Shown one piece after another: positions 14,843-23,405 of a stretch of 23,723 nucleotides of DNA; the stretch's first letter is position 1; each line of letters begins with the position of its first letter. The notes beneath the pieces were generated by a model, which saw nothing but the letters and a program-made list of their open reading frames with translations, did no database searches and was not told the origin of the DNA. The DNA comes from an uncultured Oscillospiraceae bacterium. GTDB lineage: Bacteria > Bacillota > Clostridia > Oscillospirales > Oscillospiraceae. The stretch is taken from contig CAKTPC010000020.1 of NCBI GenBank assembly GCA_934590505.1, forward strand, positions 1 through 23,723, given 5' to 3'. Made by a program: the position numbers and the translations under genes.

Positions 14843-15399
14843 ACAGATATCTCCGCGCCCTTGTTGTTGTGCCCACCGGCGCACTGAAGATGGGCTTTGT
14901 AAAGCTCTTTCATCCCAAGTCCTTTCATGGTCCGGCCCTCTGCATGGTCTCTCCGCACAGTGAGATCACGCTTGACGGCGGAAAACTCTCCATCGGCTCC
15001 GGCTTCAAGATGCGCGATGGTGCAAAGCTCCGTGTGCGCAAAGGTGCCGAATGCGTTCTCGGCAAAAACGTCTCCCTCAACTCCAATGATATGATCGTCT
15101 GCCATGAGAAGATCATCCTCGGCGATAATATCCAGTTCTCGCCGAACGTGCAGATATACGACCATGACCATGACTATCGCGCCGAGGGCGGCGTGGCCGC
15201 AATGAAGTATAAGACCGCGCCCGTCGAGATCGGCAATAATGTCTGGATCGGCGCAAACTGCGTCATCCTGCGCGGCACGAAGATCGGCGATAACTGCGTC
15301 GTTGCTGCCGGCAGCGTTATAAAGGGTGAGTTCCCGGCCAATACCCTTATCTACCAGAAGCGGGATACTGAGGTCAAGACCCGGGAGGTGGGCATCTGA
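14839..15399 (+). CDS. Left-handed beta-helix acyltransferase
   Basis: This 186-residue protein of the hexapeptide-repeat transferase superfamily probably works as a trimer and transfers an acetyl group from acetyl-CoA to a sugar hydroxyl or amine. Repeats of the [LIV]G-x4 type run through most of the chain (IGSGFKMRDGAKL, LGKNVSLNSND, IGNNVWIGANCVILRGTKIGDNCVVAAGSVI). The loop YDHDHDYR holds the expected catalytic histidine. It resembles the WcaF/maltose O-acetyltransferase type found in capsule loci. The start overlaps the GT4 stop (ATGA) and the stop overlaps the next start (TGATG). The exact acceptor is unknown. Confidence 0.87.
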   Translation: MNRYLRALVVVPTGALKMGFVKLFHPKSFHGPALCMVSPHSEITLDGGKLSIGSGFKMRDGAKLRVRKGAECVLGKNVSLNSNDMIVCHEKIILGDNIQFSPNVQIYDHDHDYRAEGGVAAMKYKTAPVEIGNNVWIGANCVILRGTKIGDNCVVAAGSVIKGEFPANTLIYQKRDTEVKTREVGI

Positions 15400-16502
15400 T
15401 GGTGCGCATCCTGCAAATGATCGGCAGCCTGAACGTCGGCGGCTCGCAGACGATGATCCTGAACCTCTATCGGAATATCGACCGCGAGAAGATACAGTTC
15501 GACTTTGTGCTCGACCACCCCGATGAGCGGTATTTTGCCGCCGATGCCGAAGCTCTCGGCGCGCGGATATATAATCTGCCGGGCTTTACCGGCTTCAATG
15601 CCCATGAGGTCAAGATGGCGTGGGACGCTTTTCTCACCGAGCACCCGGAGTATAAGGTGCTCCATTCCCATGTCCGCAGCTATGCCTCGCTCTATCTGCC
15701 CGTTGCCAAAAAGCACGGGCTCAGGACCATCATCCACAGCCACAGCACCTCGAACGGTTCCGGAGTCTCTTCCGTCGTGAAGCAGCTCATGCAGAAGCCT
15801 TTGAGGAATCAGGCGGATGTGCTCATGGCCTGCTCGCGTGAATCGGGCGAATGGCTTTTCGGAGAAGGTGCCTGCGAGCGGGAGAACTTTGTTTTCCTTC
15901 CAAACGCCGTCGATACCGCGCGCTACCGTCTGCCCGAGAGCGTTCGGGAGAAGTACCGCACCGAGCTCGGCCTGACGGATAAGCTCGTCATCGGCCATGT
16001 CGGGCGTTTTCACCCGACGAAGAACCAGCTTTTCCTGCTCGATGCTTTCAAGCTCGTGCATGATCAAAGACCTGACAGCGCCCTTGTCCTCGTCGGGGAC
16101 GGCGATCTTCGCGCCCGGTGCGAGGAAAAGGCTTCCGCTTTTGGGCTTTCGGGCAGCGTAATTTTCACCGGCAACCGCAGCGACGTGCCGGAGCTTTTGC
16201 AGGCGATGGATGTTTTCGCCTTTCCTTCCGTGTGGGAGGGCCTGCCCGTCACGCTTATCGAGGCGCAGGCTGCGGGGCTTCCGTGCCTCGTGTCGCAGAA
16301 CGTCACGCATGATGTGGATGTCTCCCCGCTTGTTGAGCGCCTGCCGATAGACGATGCCGCCATTTGGGCGGATAAGCTGCTTAACGCACCGCCGCGCCGC
16401 GATGTGACCGGGGACATAGTCCGCGAGGGGTTTGACATCCGTTCCTCGGCGGAGAAAATGACCGGGCTTTATCTTGAATTAGCGGAGGGAAAACGGCAAT
16501 GA
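15399..16502 (+). CDS. GT4-family glycosyltransferase, EpsF-like
   Basis: This 367-residue GT-B glycosyltransferase has the N-terminus VRILQMIGSLNVGGSQTMILNLYRNID, matching EpsF-type exopolysaccharide enzymes. HSHVRSYASLYLPVAKKHG and HSHSTSNGSG follow in the N-terminal half. The C-terminal half has GHVGRFHPTKNQLFLLDAF and the EX7E motif at Glu280 and Glu288 (EGLPVTLIE). It should extend the lipid-linked repeat unit in the cytoplasm. Donor sugar and linkage cannot be read from sequence. It is coupled on both sides (TGATG upstream, ATGA downstream). Confidence 0.88.
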   Translation: MVRILQMIGSLNVGGSQTMILNLYRNIDREKIQFDFVLDHPDERYFAADAEALGARIYNLPGFTGFNAHEVKMAWDAFLTEHPEYKVLHSHVRSYASLYLPVAKKHGLRTIIHSHSTSNGSGVSSVVKQLMQKPLRNQADVLMACSRESGEWLFGEGACERENFVFLPNAVDTARYRLPESVREKYRTELGLTDKLVIGHVGRFHPTKNQLFLLDAFKLVHDQRPDSALVLVGDGDLRARCEEKASAFGLSGSVIFTGNRSDVPELLQAMDVFAFPSVWEGLPVTLIEAQAAGLPCLVSQNVTHDVDVSPLVERLPIDDAAIWADKLLNAPPRRDVTGDIVREGFDIRSSAEKMTGLYLELAEGKRQ

Positions 16503-17239
16503 GCATATATATCATGCGGCTGGACGATGCCTGCCCGAGGATGGATACGGATAAGTGGACGCGCATCGAGACGCTTTTGGATAAATACAGTGTGCGTCCG
16601 CTCGTTGGCGTCATACCCGACTGCCAAGACACCGGCATGGATCAATACCCCGAGGACCCTTCGTTCTGGCAGCGCGTGGATAGCTGGAAAGCCAAGGGCT
16701 GGTGCATTGCCATGCACGGCTGCACCCATGTATACAGCACCGACTGCGGCGGCGTCAATCCCGTCAACCACCGTTCCGAATTTGCCGGAGAACCGCTTGA
16801 GGTGCAGGAGGAAAAGATCAGCCGCGGCGTGGAGATCATGCGCGCTCACGGTATTGAGCCGAAGGTTTTCTTTGCCCCGTCGCATACCTTTGACGCGAAC
16901 ACTCTCACTGCCCTGAAAAAATGCAGCGGCATCCGCATCATCAGTGATACTGTCGCCAATGCGCCGTATTCTGCGGACGGCTTCACATTTGTGCCGCAGC
17001 AGTCGGGCCGCGCCCGTGAGCTCCCGATGAAATGGATCACCTACTGCTATCACCCGAACATGATGACTGATTTCGATTTTGAGCGGCTCGAGGCGTTCCT
17101 CACCGGGCATGCATCGGAGTTTATAGACTTTCCCACCGAAGGCGTGGACAGGCCGTTCAGCGTGTATGACAGGCTCCTGCGCGCGGGCTATTATGCCGTC
17201 CGAGCAATAAAAATAAAACTGCACGGTAAAACGAAATGA
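16499..17239 (+). CDS. DUF2334 polysaccharide deacetylase-like protein, no signal peptide
   Basis: This 246-residue protein matches the DUF2334 branch of the carbohydrate-esterase-4-like fold. The metal and catalytic residues expected of that fold are visible: Asp9-Asp10 in RLDDACP, His73 and His77 in HGCTH, and His129 in APSHTFD; YCYHPN lies near the end. It would remove an N- or O-acetyl group from a sugar. Unlike secreted deacetylases it has no signal peptide or membrane helix: the first metal motif begins at residue 7. It should therefore act in the cytoplasm on a lipid-linked or nucleotide-linked intermediate (inference). It overlaps both neighbouring glycosyltransferase genes by four bases (ATGA), placing it firmly in the pathway. 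Confidence 0.82.
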   Translation: MSIYIMRLDDACPRMDTDKWTRIETLLDKYSVRPLVGVIPDCQDTGMDQYPEDPSFWQRVDSWKAKGWCIAMHGCTHVYSTDCGGVNPVNHRSEFAGEPLEVQEEKISRGVEIMRAHGIEPKVFFAPSHTFDANTLTALKKCSGIRIISDTVANAPYSADGFTFVPQQSGRARELPMKWITYCYHPNMMTDFDFERLEAFLTGHASEFIDFPTEGVDRPFSVYDRLLRAGYYAVRAIKIKLHGKTK

Positions 17240-18333
17240 AAATCAACGATAAAACATTAATGTTTTATATCAATGCGATACATGACGGCGGAGCAGAGAG
17301 AGTAATTCTACAGCTTGCCCATCGATTTTCTGAGACCGGATACAGATGCGTTCTTGTCACCTCCTTTGTCGATGTGCATGAGTACCCCGTTCCGGAGGGC
17401 GTGGAGCGCATCTCGATAGAAAATGAGCAGATCATCCAGTCCAGGCTCAAGAGAAATCTGTCTCGGATAAAGGCTCTGCGTGCTTTGTGTAAAAAGGAGC
17501 GGCCGGCGGCCCTCATTTCCTTCATGGCTGAGCCGAATTTCAGGTCGATATTGGTCACCTTGGGTCTGCCGACCAAGTGTATCGTCTCCGTCCGGAACGA
17601 TCCGGAGAAGGAATATGCCGGGCGTCTCGGCCGCCTTATCGGGAAGCTTCTGCTCCCGATGGCGGACGGCTGTGTTTTCCAGACCGAACAGGCGAAGGCG
17701 TGGTTCCCGAAGCGCCTGCAAAAGAGATCCGCAATCATCATGAACCAGGTGGACAGCCGCTTTTTTGAAACGGAGCTGTCGCCGCAGCGCCGCGGCATTG
17801 TCACCGCGGGGCGATTAAATGTACAGAAAAATCAGGCGCTTCTGATAAAAGCCTATGGTGAAATAGCTCCAAAGGTTCAGGACGATTTGTTTATTTACGG
17901 CGCGGGAGAGCTGCGCGAGGAGCTTCTTGCGCTTGCAGCATCCCTCGGTATATCGGAGCGCGTGCACCTGCCCGGCGCATCGGACGACATGCCGGAGACG
18001 CTCAGCCGAGCAAAGCTCTTTGTCCTGCCCTCAGACTATGAGGGTATGCCGAACGCCCTGCTTGAAGCACTCGCGATGGGGCTTCCCTGCATCGCGACGG
18101 ACTGCCCCTGCGGCGGCCCCGCCATGGTCATTGACCAGGGGCGCAGCGGCTGGCTCATCCCCGTCGGGGACGAGACGGCGCTTGCCGCGAGGATGCTTTG
18201 GGCGCTGCGCAGTCCGGAGCGCTGCGATACTGTCGGAAACGCTGCGCGTCTGCGAGCGGAAGCGTTCAGACCTGAGAACATCTTCTCTCTCTGGAAGAAC
18301 TATATTGAAGGTATAATTGCGAAAAGAGGCTGA
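17236..18333 (+). CDS. GT4-family glycosyltransferase
   Basis: This 365-residue GT-B enzyme has the N-terminus TLMFYINAIHDGGAERVILQLAHRF, where GGAERV is the phosphate-binding loop seen in many GT4 polysaccharide enzymes. The middle has SVRNDPEKEY, and the C-terminal half has AGRLNVQKNQALLIKAY and EX7E at Glu269 and Glu277 (EGMPNALLE). CPCGGP follows, as in GalNAc/GlcNAc-type transferases such as those of O-antigen loci. It probably adds another residue to the lipid-linked unit. It overlaps the deacetylase gene (ATGA). The first part of the gene is more AT-rich than its upstream neighbours, a weak hint of mosaic origin. Confidence 0.87.
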   Translation: MKINDKTLMFYINAIHDGGAERVILQLAHRFSETGYRCVLVTSFVDVHEYPVPEGVERISIENEQIIQSRLKRNLSRIKALRALCKKERPAALISFMAEPNFRSILVTLGLPTKCIVSVRNDPEKEYAGRLGRLIGKLLLPMADGCVFQTEQAKAWFPKRLQKRSAIIMNQVDSRFFETELSPQRRGIVTAGRLNVQKNQALLIKAYGEIAPKVQDDLFIYGAGELREELLALAASLGISERVHLPGASDDMPETLSRAKLFVLPSDYEGMPNALLEALAMGLPCIATDCPCGGPAMVIDQGRSGWLIPVGDETALAARMLWALRSPERCDTVGNAARLRAEAFRPENIFSLWKNYIEGIIAKRG

Positions 18334-18336
18334 AAT

Positions 18337-19248
18337 ATGAGCGTTGCAGGATTAAAATACTATCTTTCAAGCCGGGCCAATATGTTTGATTTTTTTGCCA
18401 GCCGCAATATGCTCAACTGGATGTCGGACGAAGCCTTTCTGAAAAGAAAGTTCAAGCTTGTCATGGGGCAGGAGCTTGATTTAGACGATCCCAAGACCTT
18501 TAACGAAAAGCTCCAGTGGCTCAAGCTCTATGACCGGAAGCCCTTGTATACCAAGCTTGTCGACAAATATGCGGTCAGAGAATATATCGCCGAAAAGATA
18601 GGTGAGGAGTACCTTATCCCCCTTGTCGGCGGCCCGTGGAACAGCCCGGACGAGATAGATTTTGCTGCGCTGCCTGATCAGTTCGTCCTCAAATGCACCC
18701 ATGACAGCGGCGGTGTTATCATTTGCAAGGATAAGTCAGCGCTCGATATCCCCGCCGCGAAGGCAGCGCTTAATAAGCACCTGAAGCACAACTATTATTG
18801 GACGAACCGCGAATGGCCGTATAAGGACGTGCCGCCACGGATCATTGCCGAAAAGTACATGGAGGATGAGACGGGCGAGCTGTGCGATTTCAAGTTCCTT
18901 TGCTTCAACGGCAGGCTCAGGACGGAATTTACATGTACCGAAAGATATACCGAAACAGGGCTTAGAGTCACCTTTTTTGACGAGGATTGGAACCGTCTGC
19001 CGTTTATAAGACACTATCCGTCCAGTGAAAAAGAGATACCCAGACCGGAAAGCTTTGAAGAAATGAAGCGTATTTCGGAGCTGCTTTCCGAGGACATGGC
19101 GTTTGCCAGAATAGATTTCTACGAGGTAAGCGGGAAAATATATCTCGGTGAGATCACCTTGTATCCCGGCAGCGGCCTTGAGGAATTTGATCCGCCGGAG
19201 TGGGACGAAAGGATAGGCTCGTGGCTGACGCTGCCGGCAAAAAAATAA
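18337..19248 (+). CDS. TupA-like ATP-grasp protein
   Basis: This 303-residue protein matches the TupA-like ATP-grasp family. KFKLVMGQELDLDDPKTFNEKLQWLKLYDRKPLYTKLVDKY-type sequence (about residues 34-75, longer than can be quoted in one run) is the family opening. FVLKCTHDSGG is the nucleotide-binding strand-loop, and DFKFLCFNG, FARIDFYE and YLGEITLYPGSG form the ATP/metal site near the C-terminus. TupA of alkaliphilic Bacillus is linked to teichuronopeptide synthesis, so an ATP-dependent ligase joining an amino acid or other carboxylate/amine to the glycan is plausible; the reaction has not been read directly. Many capsule loci of Bacillota carry such genes. It starts three bases after the GT4 stop with GAAAAGAGG upstream. 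Confidence 0.85.
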   Translation: MSVAGLKYYLSSRANMFDFFASRNMLNWMSDEAFLKRKFKLVMGQELDLDDPKTFNEKLQWLKLYDRKPLYTKLVDKYAVREYIAEKIGEEYLIPLVGGPWNSPDEIDFAALPDQFVLKCTHDSGGVIICKDKSALDIPAAKAALNKHLKHNYYWTNREWPYKDVPPRIIAEKYMEDETGELCDFKFLCFNGRLRTEFTCTERYTETGLRVTFFDEDWNRLPFIRHYPSSEKEIPRPESFEEMKRISELLSEDMAFARIDFYEVSGKIYLGEITLYPGSGLEEFDPPEWDERIGSWLTLPAKK

Positions 19249-19261
19249 GAGGAAAACACTT

Positions 19262-20326
19262 ATGGACAACAACATCAAATTCAGCATCATGACCCCTGTG
19301 TATAAGGTGGAGCAGTATCTGCCGGAGTGCATCGAGTCTGTGCTGGGACAGACCTACGGTAATTTTGAATTTATATTGGTGGACGATGGGTCACCCGACC
19401 GCTGCGGCGAGATATGCGATGAGTACGCAGAAAAGGACAGCCGTATCCGCGTGTTCCACAAGCCGAACGGCGGACTTATGCACACCCGCCGGTACGCGCT
19501 TGAGCGGGCGTCGGGGGACTATTACGTTTTCCTCGATTCGGACGATTATCTCAGCCTCGACGCGCTGGAAACGCTCAGCCGGTACATAAACGAGACCGGG
19601 GCTGACTGCGTCATCTATGGCCTTGAGTGGCTGCGCCCGGAGGGCACGGTACAGGTGCAGTGCGCCCCGTGTGACTGTGGCCGTGTCATCACCGACAAAC
19701 GTGAGCTGTACAATATAATCTTCAACAATGAAAGCTACAATGCCATCTGGCGTAAGTGCGCGAGGGCGTCCTGCTTTGACGGGCGCGATTACAGTGCATG
19801 GTACCATATCAATAACGGCGAGGACCTTATCCAGTCGATAGAGATCATCGAGAACGCGCGCAGCATCGTGTTCATTCCCGAGAAGCTCTATCGCTATCGG
19901 TATAATTCGACAAGCATCACTCATTCCAACGAGTTTGACAACTACAGCGCCGATCTTGAAGTGAATGAAATAGTGCTTGGTTTCCTGAGGAGCACTGATG
20001 CGCTGAGGCCTGAGGACTTTGACCGGCTCAGGAACAAGAACCTTGACGGCATGGCCGTTGAGATAAAGCGTATCTGCCGCTATGCCTCCACAAGAGAGCA
20101 TAAATATAATGCGATCAAGTCGATACGGGAAAACGCTTATTACAGCGAGTTTCTTGAAGCGGGCTACCGGCCTGCCGCTCCGCTTCCGGGACAGGAGCGG
20201 CCGAACAGGATGAGAAGAGCGCTCAACCAGCTCACCGCAAGGCTCATGAAGGCGCGCCGGTATGACGCGATAATAAATATCAACACCCTGCTCTACCACA
20301 CGGCCAAGGCCGCGGGAGCAAGGTGA
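19262..20326 (+). CDS. GT2-family glycosyltransferase
   Basis: This 354-residue inverting glycosyltransferase has a GT-A fold. FSIMTPVYKVEQYLPECIES opens the domain, DDGSPD lies at 41-46 and the metal-binding DSDD at 92-95. The usual GGLSxARN segment reads GGLMHTRRY here, a modest variation. NGEDLIQSIEIIE holds the putative catalytic base region, and LYRYRYNSTSITHS is a common C-terminal string of capsule GT2 enzymes. It adds one sugar from a nucleotide-sugar donor on the cytoplasmic side; donor unknown. AAGAGGAAAA lies upstream of the ATG. It is followed after 16 bases by the flippase gene. Confidence 0.88.
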   Translation: MDNNIKFSIMTPVYKVEQYLPECIESVLGQTYGNFEFILVDDGSPDRCGEICDEYAEKDSRIRVFHKPNGGLMHTRRYALERASGDYYVFLDSDDYLSLDALETLSRYINETGADCVIYGLEWLRPEGTVQVQCAPCDCGRVITDKRELYNIIFNNESYNAIWRKCARASCFDGRDYSAWYHINNGEDLIQSIEIIENARSIVFIPEKLYRYRYNSTSITHSNEFDNYSADLEVNEIVLGFLRSTDALRPEDFDRLRNKNLDGMAVEIKRICRYASTREHKYNAIKSIRENAYYSEFLEAGYRPAAPLPGQERPNRMRRALNQLTARLMKARRYDAIININTLLYHTAKAAGAR

Positions 20327-20342
20327 CGGCAAAGGTCATGTC

Positions 20343-21812
20343 ATGAACAAGGCAACGGTAATAAAATCGCTTATATACAAATTTACAGAGCGTTTTTCGG
20401 TAAAGGCCATCGGGCTTGTGATAAGCATAATCCTAGCCCGCCTGCTCGCGCCGGAGGTATTCGGGCAGCTTGCGCTGCTCACGGTGTTCACCGATCTTTC
20501 GCTGACGGTCGTTGACGGCGGACTCAGCTCGGCGCTTGTGCAGAGCAAGGAGGCCGAGGAACGGGATTACTCTACGGTGTTCATCATAACGCTGGGACTC
20601 TCCGCGCTGATGATAGTGCTGCTGTACTTTACGGCGCCATATATCGCCGGCTACTATAAAAGCCCGGCGCTCATAACGCCGCTGCGCTTTTACTCGCTGT
20701 CGATGCTCTTCAGCTCCTTTAACTCTATCCAGGTCGCGCGCATGCAGCGCGAGATGCGCTTTCGCGAGATGATGTTCTGCAGCCTTGCCGCGACGCTGAT
20801 CGCCGGTACGTTCGGCATAGTGCTGGCATATAAAGGCGCGGGGCTATGGGCGCTGGTGGGATATTTCTTTGCCCATATCGCAGTGACCTGCATCGCCATG
20901 TTCTGCACGGACCGGTGGGTCCCGCGCGGCAGATTTTCAAAGGACAGCGCGAAGCGGCTCTACGGCTTCGGGATAAAGATGCTCGCCTCGTCAATGATAA
21001 CGACGGTGTATAACGACATCCGTCCGCTTATAATCGGCAAGAAGTTCTCGACCACGGACCTCGGCTATTACGAGCGTGGGCAGCGCTTTTCAAGCACCGT
21101 GTCGCTGAACCTCGACACGGCAGTGCAGTCGGTCATGTTCCCGGTCATGGCACAGGCGCAGGACGACAAAAATCAGGTGCGCGCAATGCTCAGGCGCGCG
21201 CAGACGATGGGCGAGTTCGTGATCTTCCCGGCGATGGTCGGCATGGCCGCCGTGGCGGAGCCGATGGTGCGCCTGCTGCTGACGGAAAAATGGATGCCCT
21301 GCGTCATATTCGTGCAGATACTGTGCATCGCCGAGATGCAGGTGCCGCTCACCTCGTCAAACCTCGTGGTCGTAAAGGCCCTGGGGCGCAGCGATATTCT
21401 TATGAAGCAGGAGGTCCTGCGCAGGACCCTGATGATAATCGTGCTGCTTATAACCGTGTTCGCCTTTGACTCGGTCGTGGCAATTGCCTGCGGCTTCCTG
21501 TTCAGCGCGTGGCTGGACGCGTTTGTCACATCGATACCGGTGAAGAAGCTGCTGGGCTACGGCTTTGCCGATCAGGCAAAGGACATGTGGCGCGGCGCAT
21601 TGGCAGCGGCGATAATGGGCGTGGCCGTGGCGGCGCTCAACCTGCTGAACCTGCCGGACGCGGCAAAGCTCATAATACAGATAGTTACCGGTGCGGCAGT
21701 ATATGCAGCAGCATGCGCCGTGCTCAAAGTCGAAAGCTTTATATATATCCTGAACATATTGAAGAAACACAGGAGCGCGAAGAATAAGGAGGAAAACGCG
21801 GATGCTGAGTGA
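20343..21812 (+). CDS. Wzx-type oligosaccharide flippase
   Basis: This 489-residue polytopic protein of the MOP superfamily (polysaccharide synthesis/Wzx branch) has about 12-14 hydrophobic segments. Its N-terminus, IGLVISIILARLLAPEVFGQLALLTVFTDL, is highly typical (quoted only in part of the family pattern: ARLLAPEVFG is the key stretch). The segment RGQRFSSTVS and the later VMFPVMAQ are also family features. It should move the finished undecaprenyl-PP oligosaccharide across the membrane. The ribosome site is weak (AAAGGT). The 3' end overlaps the next gene by 11 bases and carries that gene's AAGGAGG site. No Wzy polymerase accompanies it in this window. Confidence 0.9.
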   Translation: MNKATVIKSLIYKFTERFSVKAIGLVISIILARLLAPEVFGQLALLTVFTDLSLTVVDGGLSSALVQSKEAEERDYSTVFIITLGLSALMIVLLYFTAPYIAGYYKSPALITPLRFYSLSMLFSSFNSIQVARMQREMRFREMMFCSLAATLIAGTFGIVLAYKGAGLWALVGYFFAHIAVTCIAMFCTDRWVPRGRFSKDSAKRLYGFGIKMLASSMITTVYNDIRPLIIGKKFSTTDLGYYERGQRFSSTVSLNLDTAVQSVMFPVMAQAQDDKNQVRAMLRRAQTMGEFVIFPAMVGMAAVAEPMVRLLLTEKWMPCVIFVQILCIAEMQVPLTSSNLVVVKALGRSDILMKQEVLRRTLMIIVLLITVFAFDSVVAIACGFLFSAWLDAFVTSIPVKKLLGYGFADQAKDMWRGALAAAIMGVAVAALNLLNLPDAAKLIIQIVTGAAVYAAACAVLKVESFIYILNILKKHRSAKNKEENADAE

Positions 21813-22371
21813 AGACAAGAAAATAAAAACCAAGGCCCAACTGAAGGAGTACCTTGATGTGGAGCTCAAACCATATCAGCTCCACGGCAGACAGTATATT
21901 GCTTATATTTTTCAGATAAGTGAAAAAGCGATACTTCGCAAGCATACGATCCTGCTCAGAAAGACCGAGTATTACCTCAACTCGGGCCACAAGATCATCG
22001 GCGAACTGTACCATGCAAGGCTGGCTAAGATGCAGAATAAGTATGCTTTCAGAATACCGCTCAACTGCTGCGGCAAGGGTTTCCGAATAGTTCATGTAAG
22101 CCCTGTAGGTGTAAACGATAACTCTACTGTCGGCGAAAATTGCAGGATCAATATATGTGCCTATCTTCTTGGCGACGATAACGGCATGGGTGCGACACTC
22201 GGTGACAATGTCATTATCGGCAGCGGCGCCAAGATCGTGGGCGGAGTTACGCTTGCCGATAATATAACCGTGGGCGCCGGCGCCGTGGTCACAAAGAGCT
22301 TTGATGAACCCGGTGTAACGCTGGCGGGCGTCCCGGCAAAGATCATAGGAAGAAAACACCACATGTTCTGA
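21802..22371 (+). CDS. Serine-acetyltransferase-like beta-helix acyltransferase
   Basis: This 189-residue protein has a helical N-terminal domain (1-85) followed by a left-handed beta-helix, the layout of the CysE-like LbH_SAT group used in polysaccharide acetylation. His98 in FRIVHVSPVGVND aligns with the catalytic histidine of serine acetyltransferases. Hexapeptide coils follow (VGENCRINICAYL, LGDNVIIGSGAKIVGGVTLADN), ending in GAVVTKSF and AGVPAKIIG. It most likely transfers acetyl from acetyl-CoA to a sugar of this glycan; a true cysteine-pathway role is unlikely in this context. AAGGAGG stands about eight bases before the ATG. The gene looks more AT-rich than its neighbours. Confidence 0.87.
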   Translation: MLSEDKKIKTKAQLKEYLDVELKPYQLHGRQYIAYIFQISEKAILRKHTILLRKTEYYLNSGHKIIGELYHARLAKMQNKYAFRIPLNCCGKGFRIVHVSPVGVNDNSTVGENCRINICAYLLGDDNGMGATLGDNVIIGSGAKIVGGVTLADNITVGAGAVVTKSFDEPGVTLAGVPAKIIGRKHHMF

Positions 22372-22388
22372 TATCGGGAAAACGCCAT

Positions 22389-23405
22389 ATGAAGAAATTC
22401 GGAGTATGGATACTGAAAGCAATCGCCGGGGGCGTGATCGCGCTTCTGGCGCTCAACGCTTTCAGCATGCTTTACTATAACGTCCCGGTACACTACACGA
22501 ACCCGGACGGCTCAACGGAATATAAGTGGGAGACGTCCACCTTTTACAGTAAGGGCACGGAGGGCTTTGCGTGGGGCGTGACAAATAACGACGGCTTCAA
22601 TAACCTCCGGGACTATACGCCGGGTGAGCAGATAGACGTCCTGCTGATGGGCTCTTCGCATATGGAGGGCTTCAATATCGCGCAGGATGAAAACGCCGCG
22701 GCGGTAATGAATACGCTCTTTGACGGAGAGAAGTACACCTACAACATCGGCACCGCGGGGCATACGATGCTCTACTGCGTAAAGCATCTGGCCGCAGCGC
22801 TGGACACGTATGAGCCGGGGGAGTATGTCGTCATCGAGACGAACACTGTGGACCTTGCCCCGGAGGATATCAACGCTGTCATGAGCGGGACTCTGGCGGA
22901 TATCCCGTCGCAGAGCGGGGCGCTCATAACGTTAATGCAGAAGCTGCCGTACCTGCGCCTGCTCTATACGGTGCAGTTCAAAGGAGCGGCCGGGGCCATG
23001 GATACAGAAGCCGTGAGTACGGTGGAGCAGACGCAGACCGGGGACTATGCCGCGGCCCTCTCTCCGCTGTTGGGTATGGTAGCCGACATATGCAGCGAGC
23101 GGGGCGTGCAGCCGGTCATCGTCTTCGACGCCATAGTGCTTGTAGACGAACAGGGAGAGGCCTATACCGTGACCAACTCCGAACAGCTTGCGGCTTTCGA
23201 GAGCGTCTGCGCGGAGAAGGGCATCGTCTTTGTCGACCTGACGGACGCCTATCTCGGCGAATACGCCGAAAGCTGCCGGCTGCCCTACGGCTTTGCCAAC
23301 ACAACGCCTGGCGCGGGCCACATGAACAGGGTCGGGCACAGGCTGTTCGCGCAGGAGGTATACGAGACTATAAAGGCATTGGAGGAGGAACAGAATGGCG
23401 TTTAA
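22389..23405 (+). CDS. SGNH-hydrolase-like protein, AlgJ/DltD-type partner of MBOAT
   Basis: This 338-residue protein has one N-terminal membrane helix (about 8-29) and an extracytoplasmic domain that looks like the SGNH fold. LLMGSSHMEGFN holds the presumed nucleophile Ser90, YNIGTAGH holds Asn119, and GHMNRVGHRLF holds the likely catalytic His311. The Asp normally three residues before that His is Gly308, so the catalytic triad seems incomplete. Such proteins sit beside MBOAT genes (as AlgJ/AlgX with AlgI or DltD with DltB) and help O-acylate the exported glycan; the same role is inferred. A weak ribosome site precedes it. The 3' end overlaps the MBOAT gene by 11 bases. Confidence 0.75.
   Translation: MKKFGVWILKAIAGGVIALLALNAFSMLYYNVPVHYTNPDGSTEYKWETSTFYSKGTEGFAWGVTNNDGFNNLRDYTPGEQIDVLLMGSSHMEGFNIAQDENAAAVMNTLFDGEKYTYNIGTAGHTMLYCVKHLAAALDTYEPGEYVVIETNTVDLAPEDINAVMSGTLADIPSQSGALITLMQKLPYLRLLYTVQFKGAAGAMDTEAVSTVEQTQTGDYAAALSPLLGMVADICSERGVQPVIVFDAIVLVDEQGEAYTVTNSEQLAAFESVCAEKGIVFVDLTDAYLGEYAESCRLPYGFANTTPGAGHMNRVGHRLFAQEVYETIKALEEEQNGV

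Noticed and set aside
17236..19248. Possible horizontally acquired insert because the stretch looks somewhat AT-richer
   Set aside because: The shift is mild, the genes are tightly coupled to their neighbours, and no repeats, integrase or transposase are present. Composition variation is normal in polysaccharide loci.
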